A stretch of 64,000 nucleotides of DNA, taken from positions 62,001 through 126,000 of the forward strand of contig NZ_CAJPVH010000004.1 in the NCBI RefSeq assembly GCF_905397395.1. The letters are read 5' to 3'. Both the position numbers and the translations under genes were made by a program. Shown one piece after another: positions 60,321 through 64,000 of this stretch; position 1 is the stretch's first letter; each line of letters begins with the position of its first letter. Source of the DNA: Cupriavidus campinensis. GTDB taxonomy: Bacteria; Pseudomonadota; Gammaproteobacteria; Burkholderiales; Burkholderiaceae. A model generated the notes under the pieces. The model was not told the DNA's origin. It did not search any database and saw only the letters and a program-made list of their open reading frames with translations.

Positions 60321-63300
60321 ATGCTAGAGGCCCTTCGCCGCGCTATCTCGTTTCTGCCTACGCCGTCGCCATGGCACGACAAAGCGCCGGTCCGGGGCGA
60401 ACTGTTTGGTATCGAACGGCTGGAGCAGCATGCACAAAGCCTGGCGGCCGCGCAATCCGTGACCGCCAGGCCGCCCGGGGTCCCTACGCTGCAGAGCCGC
60501 CTCAAGGACAATGCCGCGGTCTTGCTGCGCGCCTACCGGGCCAGTGCGTCCGAATTGGAGCAGGGGCGCAGCGTGGTGCCCGCCGCAGAGTGGCTGCTCG
60601 ACAACTACCACCTCGTCGAAGCGCAGGTCCGTGAGATTCGCGACGCCTTGCCGGCGGGCTACTATCGCCAGCTGCCGAAACTGAGCAGCGGACCGTTTGC
60701 TGGTTATCCGCGCGTATTTGGCATTGCCTGGGCGTTTGTCGCCCACACCGACAGTCACGTCGACGCCATCGCACTGCGGCGCTTCATCGTGGCCTATCAG
60801 CGCGTGACACCGTTGACCATCGGGGAGCTGTGGGCGGTTGCCATCACGCTGCGCATCGTTTTGATCGAGAACCTGCGACGGCTGGCTGACCAGATGACGG
60901 CGGGCCGCACCGCCCGTGCGGATGCCGATGGCCTGGCGCGTCGTGTGCTGGTGGCCGGTTGCGGCCGTTCGGCGCTGGACGCCGATATTGCAGCGCGTTC
61001 CGTTTTGCCTTTGTCGGAGCTGTTTGCCGCGCAACTGGCCAAGCGGCTCCGTGACCAGGACCCCGTGACCACGCCGATCCTTGGCTGGCTGGAGGCGCGG
61101 CTCGGGCGGCAGGGCGTCTCCGTCGAGGACGTGGTACTGCATGCCCAGCAGCGGCAAGGTGCGTCCAATGTCACGGTCCGCAACGTCATCACCAGCCTGC
61201 GGTTGATATCAGATCTCGACTGGACCGAGTTGTTCGAGGATGTGAGCCTCGTCAACCAGGTGTTGTGTGCGAACAGCACGTTCGCGCTCATGGATTTTCC
61301 GTCGCGCAACCTCTACCGCAGCGCCATCGAACGCCTGGCGCGCGGCGCCGCGCTATCCGAACTGGAGATCGCCGACCGCGCCGTGGTGGCCGCACGTTCC
61401 GCCGCTGGAGCCGGGGCCGATGCCGGTCGCGTGGAATGCGCGACAGACGCCGGCTACCACCTGATCGGCGAAGGGCTCGGTGCCTTCGAGGCGTCGATAG
61501 GCTACCGACCCACCGTCGCGCAGCAGCTCAGTCGCTTTCATCTCCGGCTCGGCATCGGCGGCTACCTTGGTGCGACGTTGCTGGTCACCGTCATGCTGCT
61601 CGTCATCTCGCTGTGGTGGCTGGGCGTGCCAGTGCTGGCAGCGGCGGGCGGGTGGCCCATGCTGCTCTCGCTCATCGCGCTGATCTGGCTGATTCCCGCC
61701 AGTGAAGTCGCCTTTGCACTGATCAACCGGGCCATCGCGTGGCACTTCGGGGCGGTCATCCTGCCCGGTCTGGAGCTCTCTGCCGGCGTGCCCCGATCCC
61801 TGCGGACCCTGGTCGCCGTGCCGACGCTGTTGTCCGGCGAGCCCGAGCTGCGCGCGCAGATCGAGGGGCTGGAAGTGCACCATCTCTCCGGCGCCGGGGG
61901 AGACCTGAGTTTCGCCCTGCTGACCGACGGCGTGGACGCCGATCAGGAGGTCATGCCGGGCGATGCGCATCTGCTCGAAGTCGCCGCCGATGCCATAGCC
62001 CTACTGAACCAGCGCCATGGCCCAGGGCCAGCCGGAGACCGCTTCCTCCTGCTTCATCGGCGCCGCATCTTCAATGCGGGCGAGGGCGTCTGGATGGGGT
62101 GGGAGCGCAAGCGCGGCAAGTTGCACGAGCTGAACCGCCTGCTGCGGGGTGCCACCGACACGAGCCATGTGCCGGTGGGCGGCGTAGCGCCGCACGTACC
62201 GGCGGACGTCCGCTATGTCATTACGCTGGACGCGGACACGCGCCTGCCGCGAGACGCCGCACTGCGGCTGATCGGCAAGATCGCGCATCCGCTGAACCGG
62301 CCCCGGTTCGACACCGCGCTGCAGCGGGTCACTGGTGGCTATGCGGTCCTCCAGCCTCGGGTGACGCCGTCGCTGCCGGTGGGTCGGGAAGGGTCGTTGT
62401 TCCAGCGGGTCTTTTCCGCGCCAGGCGGCATCGATTCCTATGCCACCGCGGCTTCGGATGTCTATCAGGACCTGTTCAACGAAGGTTCGTACGTCGGCAA
62501 GGGCATCTATGACGTCGACGCCTTCGAGGCCGCACTGTCCGGCCGCATCGCCGATAACACCGTGCTCAGTCACGACCTGCTCGAAGGCATGTTCGCGCGG
62601 ACGGGCCTGGCGTCGGATATCGAGGTCGTGGAGGAGTTTCCCGCGCGCCATGACGTGGCCGCCAAGCGGCAGCACCGCTGGACGCGCGGCGACTGGCAAC
62701 TCCTCGGCTGGATCTTCGGACGCCATGCCGGACGCCATGCGGTGCCTGCCGTGGGCCGCATGAAGATGTTCGACAACCTGCGCCGGTCGGTCCTGCCGAT
62801 ATGCCAGTTGGCCGCGCTGGCGACGAGCTGGCTCGCGCCAGCGCCGCTTAACCTGCACGCCACGCTGCTGGTGCTGGCCGCCATCAGCATCCCGATCCTG
62901 CTGCCGGGCCTGCTCTCGCTGCGACGCCATCACACGGCGGTTCGATGGCTCAGCCACGCGGCAATGTGGCTGGCTGATTTGCGCACTTCGGCCATGCGGA
63001 TCCTGTTCACCGTGGCATTCCTGCCGGACCAGGCGTGGAGCACCGGCGATGCCATCGTCCGGACGCTTACGCGGCTGCTCCGTACGCGGCGCCACCTGCT
63101 CGAATGGACGACTGCCGCGCAGTCGAAGCGCAATCCCCGGCTCGATCTCGTGGGGTTCTACCGTCGAATGCTGGGCGGGGTCCTGCTTGCCGTGGCGGTG
63201 GCGGCCATCGCGATCGGCGTCGCGCCGTCCGGGTGGCCGCTGGTGGCGCCATTTGCCTTGTTGTGGCTCGCCGCGCCGGCTCTCGCACTGTGGGCCAGCC

Positions 63301-64000
63301 GGGCGACCCGGGCAGCGCCCCGGCTCACACTGTCCGAGGCGGAAGCCGGGGAGCTGCGCCGGTTCGCGCGCCGCACGTGGCGCTACTTCGAGGTTTTCGT
63401 CACGCCGGCGGACAACATGCTGCCCCCGGACAACGTACAGGAGAGCCCCCGGCAGGTGGTGGCAAACCGGACTTCCCCGACTAATATCGGCTTGTATTTG
63501 CTGTCCGCCGTGGCCGCGCACGACTTTGGCTGGGCGGGGATGACCGAAACGGTGGAGCGGCTCGAGGCCACCTTCGATTCGCTGCGTCGGCTGTCGCGCT
63601 ACCGTGGGCATTTTTTCAACTGGTATGACACCCGGGACCTGCGGGCGCTCCCGCCCGACTATGTGTCGTCCGTGGACAGCGGCAACATGGCCGGCCACCT
63701 CATCGTGCTTGCCAACGCCTGCGAGGGCTGGGCCCGCCTGCCAGCCGCCGCAGCGGAGGCCCCGGAGGCACGCGACGGCATGCAGGACAGCGTTGCGCTG
63801 GCCCATGAGGCGCTACGGAGCCTGCTTCAGGCAGGCAGCGAGCAAGGACGCGAAGTCGAGGCGTTGCTGAACGAGATCGACGATCATCTGCACGGCGCGC
63901 AACGGATGGCCACATTGATGCCCACGTTGCGGCGACTGGCCGATCACGCCACACGGTTATGCGCGGACATGCGCCCGGCCGCCGGCAATGACGCGCTGGG
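60321..64000 (+). CDS. Cyclic beta-1,2-glucan synthase NdvB/Cgs-like, N-terminal part (cut by window end)
   Basis: 1,226 codons are visible with no stop. NdvB polymerises UDP-glucose to cyclic beta-1,2-glucan at the inner membrane for export to the periplasm. N-terminal cytoplasmic region, membrane helices from about residue 410 ('LGATLLVTVMLLVISLWWLG'), then the GT84 domain with the DxD of ITLDADTRLPRD (637-639), 'LSHDLLEGMFARTG' and the QxxRW-type RQHRWTRGDW (784-787). More helices follow, then the glucoamylase-like region 'RYRGHFFNWYDTRDLRALPP' (about 1093-1112). The GH94 phosphorylase domain would lie beyond the window. ATG 60321 follows AAGGAAAT. Confidence 0.9.
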   Translation, partial: MLEALRRAISFLPTPSPWHDKAPVRGELFGIERLEQHAQSLAAAQSVTARPPGVPTLQSRLKDNAAVLLRAYRASASELEQGRSVVPAAEWLLDNYHLVEAQVREIRDALPAGYYRQLPKLSSGPFAGYPRVFGIAWAFVAHTDSHVDAIALRRFIVAYQRVTPLTIGELWAVAITLRIVLIENLRRLADQMTAGRTARADADGLARRVLVAGCGRSALDADIAARSVLPLSELFAAQLAKRLRDQDPVTTPILGWLEARLGRQGVSVEDVVLHAQQRQGASNVTVRNVITSLRLISDLDWTELFEDVSLVNQVLCANSTFALMDFPSRNLYRSAIERLARGAALSELEIADRAVVAARSAAGAGADAGRVECATDAGYHLIGEGLGAFEASIGYRPTVAQQLSRFHLRLGIGGYLGATLLVTVMLLVISLWWLGVPVLAAAGGWPMLLSLIALIWLIPASEVAFALINRAIAWHFGAVILPGLELSAGVPRSLRTLVAVPTLLSGEPELRAQIEGLEVHHLSGAGGDLSFALLTDGVDADQEVMPGDAHLLEVAADAIALLNQRHGPGPAGDRFLLLHRRRIFNAGEGVWMGWERKRGKLHELNRLLRGATDTSHVPVGGVAPHVPADVRYVITLDADTRLPRDAALRLIGKIAHPLNRPRFDTALQRVTGGYAVLQPRVTPSLPVGREGSLFQRVFSAPGGIDSYATAASDVYQDLFNEGSYVGKGIYDVDAFEAALSGRIADNTVLSHDLLEGMFARTGLASDIEVVEEFPARHDVAAKRQHRWTRGDWQLLGWIFGRHAGRHAVPAVGRMKMFDNLRRSVLPICQLAALATSWLAPAPLNLHATLLVLAAISIPILLPGLLSLRRHHTAVRWLSHAAMWLADLRTSAMRILFTVAFLPDQAWSTGDAIVRTLTRLLRTRRHLLEWTTAAQSKRNPRLDLVGFYRRMLGGVLLAVAVAAIAIGVAPSGWPLVAPFALLWLAAPALALWASRATRAAPRLTLSEAEAGELRRFARRTWRYFEVFVTPADNMLPPDNVQESPRQVVANRTSPTNIGLYLLSAVAAHDFGWAGMTETVERLEATFDSLRRLSRYRGHFFNWYDTRDLRALPPDYVSSVDSGNMAGHLIVLANACEGWARLPAAAAEAPEARDGMQDSVALAHEALRSLLQAGSEQGREVEALLNEIDDHLHGAQRMATLMPTLRRLADHATRLCADMRPAAGNDAL

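Noticed and set aside
60080-60634. 184-aa plus-strand open frame
   Set aside because: It overlaps the NdvB start in another frame, lacks a ribosome-binding site and has no coding character.
62001-63806. 601-aa open frame on the minus strand
   Set aside because: It is antisense to the NdvB-like gene, whose plus-strand frame keeps DxD and QxxRW motifs throughout.
1-64000. Mobile elements, prophage, CRISPR, tRNA or rRNA genes
   Set aside because: No transposase, integrase, repeat-spacer pattern, tRNA-like cloverleaf or rRNA sequence was noticed. A tRNA search program and repeat finder would be needed to exclude them fully.

Overview
This is a high-GC chromosomal stretch from a betaproteobacterium of the order Burkholderiales, most likely Cupriavidus or a close relative. 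The inference rests on six Bug/TctC-type extracytoplasmic binding proteins in 64 kb, many acyl-CoA catabolic modules, a C-terminal-Phe porin and typical Burkholderiaceae regulator pairs. No rRNA, tRNA, insertion sequence, prophage or CRISPR array was seen. The window reads as ordinary dense metabolic chromosome: about 60 genes, frequent ATGA stop/start overlaps, and repeated placement of a LysR, GntR or HxlR regulator beside its operon.

Layout. (1) 1-1.7 kb: a lipoprotein and a RidA-family protein. (2) 1.7-11.8 kb: a minus-strand five-gene acyl-CoA operon (CoA-transferase/hydrolase, thiolase, Bug protein, acyl-CoA dehydrogenase, family III CoA-transferase), opposed by a plus-strand acyl-CoA dehydrogenase and acyl-CoA ligase, then a LysR gene. 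(3) 12.1-18.2 kb: a secreted alpha/beta hydrolase, a ketopantoate-reductase-like enzyme, the only complete tripartite tricarboxylate transporter (TctC, TctB, TctA) and a YddG-like exporter. (4) 18.2-30.7 kb: ten consecutive minus-strand genes that look like one catabolic regulon: family III CoA-transferase, enoyl-CoA hydratase, a PimC/PimD-like pair of acyl-CoA dehydrogenases, Bug protein, porin, ADP-forming acyl-CoA synthetase, two tandem DUF1254/DUF1214 proteins and a second Bug protein. A divergent LysR gene starts at 30923. (5) 32.1-37.5 kb: a metallo-beta-lactamase-fold protein lacking the usual metal ligands, a Bug protein with a Tat-like signal, a SrpA-type haem peroxidase with a cytochrome b561, and a ClC-type channel. 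(6) 37.5-45.2 kb: a thiolase/ligase/Bug operon under a divergent GntR (FadR-type) regulator with a clear palindromic operator, an HxlR/MFS efflux pair with a multi-site operator region, and a cardiolipin-synthase-like phospholipase D.

(7) 45.2-52.1 kb: a five-gene glycerol operon (MFS importer, FGGY kinase, GlpD, alkyl-DHAP-synthase-like flavoprotein, GlpP antiterminator) behind a 29-nt perfect palindrome. (8) 52.2-57.3 kb: a thioesterase facing an operon with an AtoE-type short-chain acid transporter, YciI, a QWD-type cyclase, muconolactone isomerase and enol-lactonase; this looks like an uptake and ring-opening module for a lactone or short acid. (9) 57.3-64 kb: small unknown proteins, a lipoprotein, a cold-shock protein with its promoter and terminator, and the first 1,226 codons of a cyclic beta-1,2-glucan synthase (NdvB-like) that runs off the window.

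The common theme is take-up, CoA activation and beta-oxidation-like breakdown of organic acids whose identities cannot be read from the sequence. The best candidates for undescribed biology are the ten-gene regulon with paired DUF1254/DUF1214 proteins, the glycerol operon that joins GlpP to an ether-lipid-synthase-like enzyme, and the AtoE/CatC/PcaD operon.
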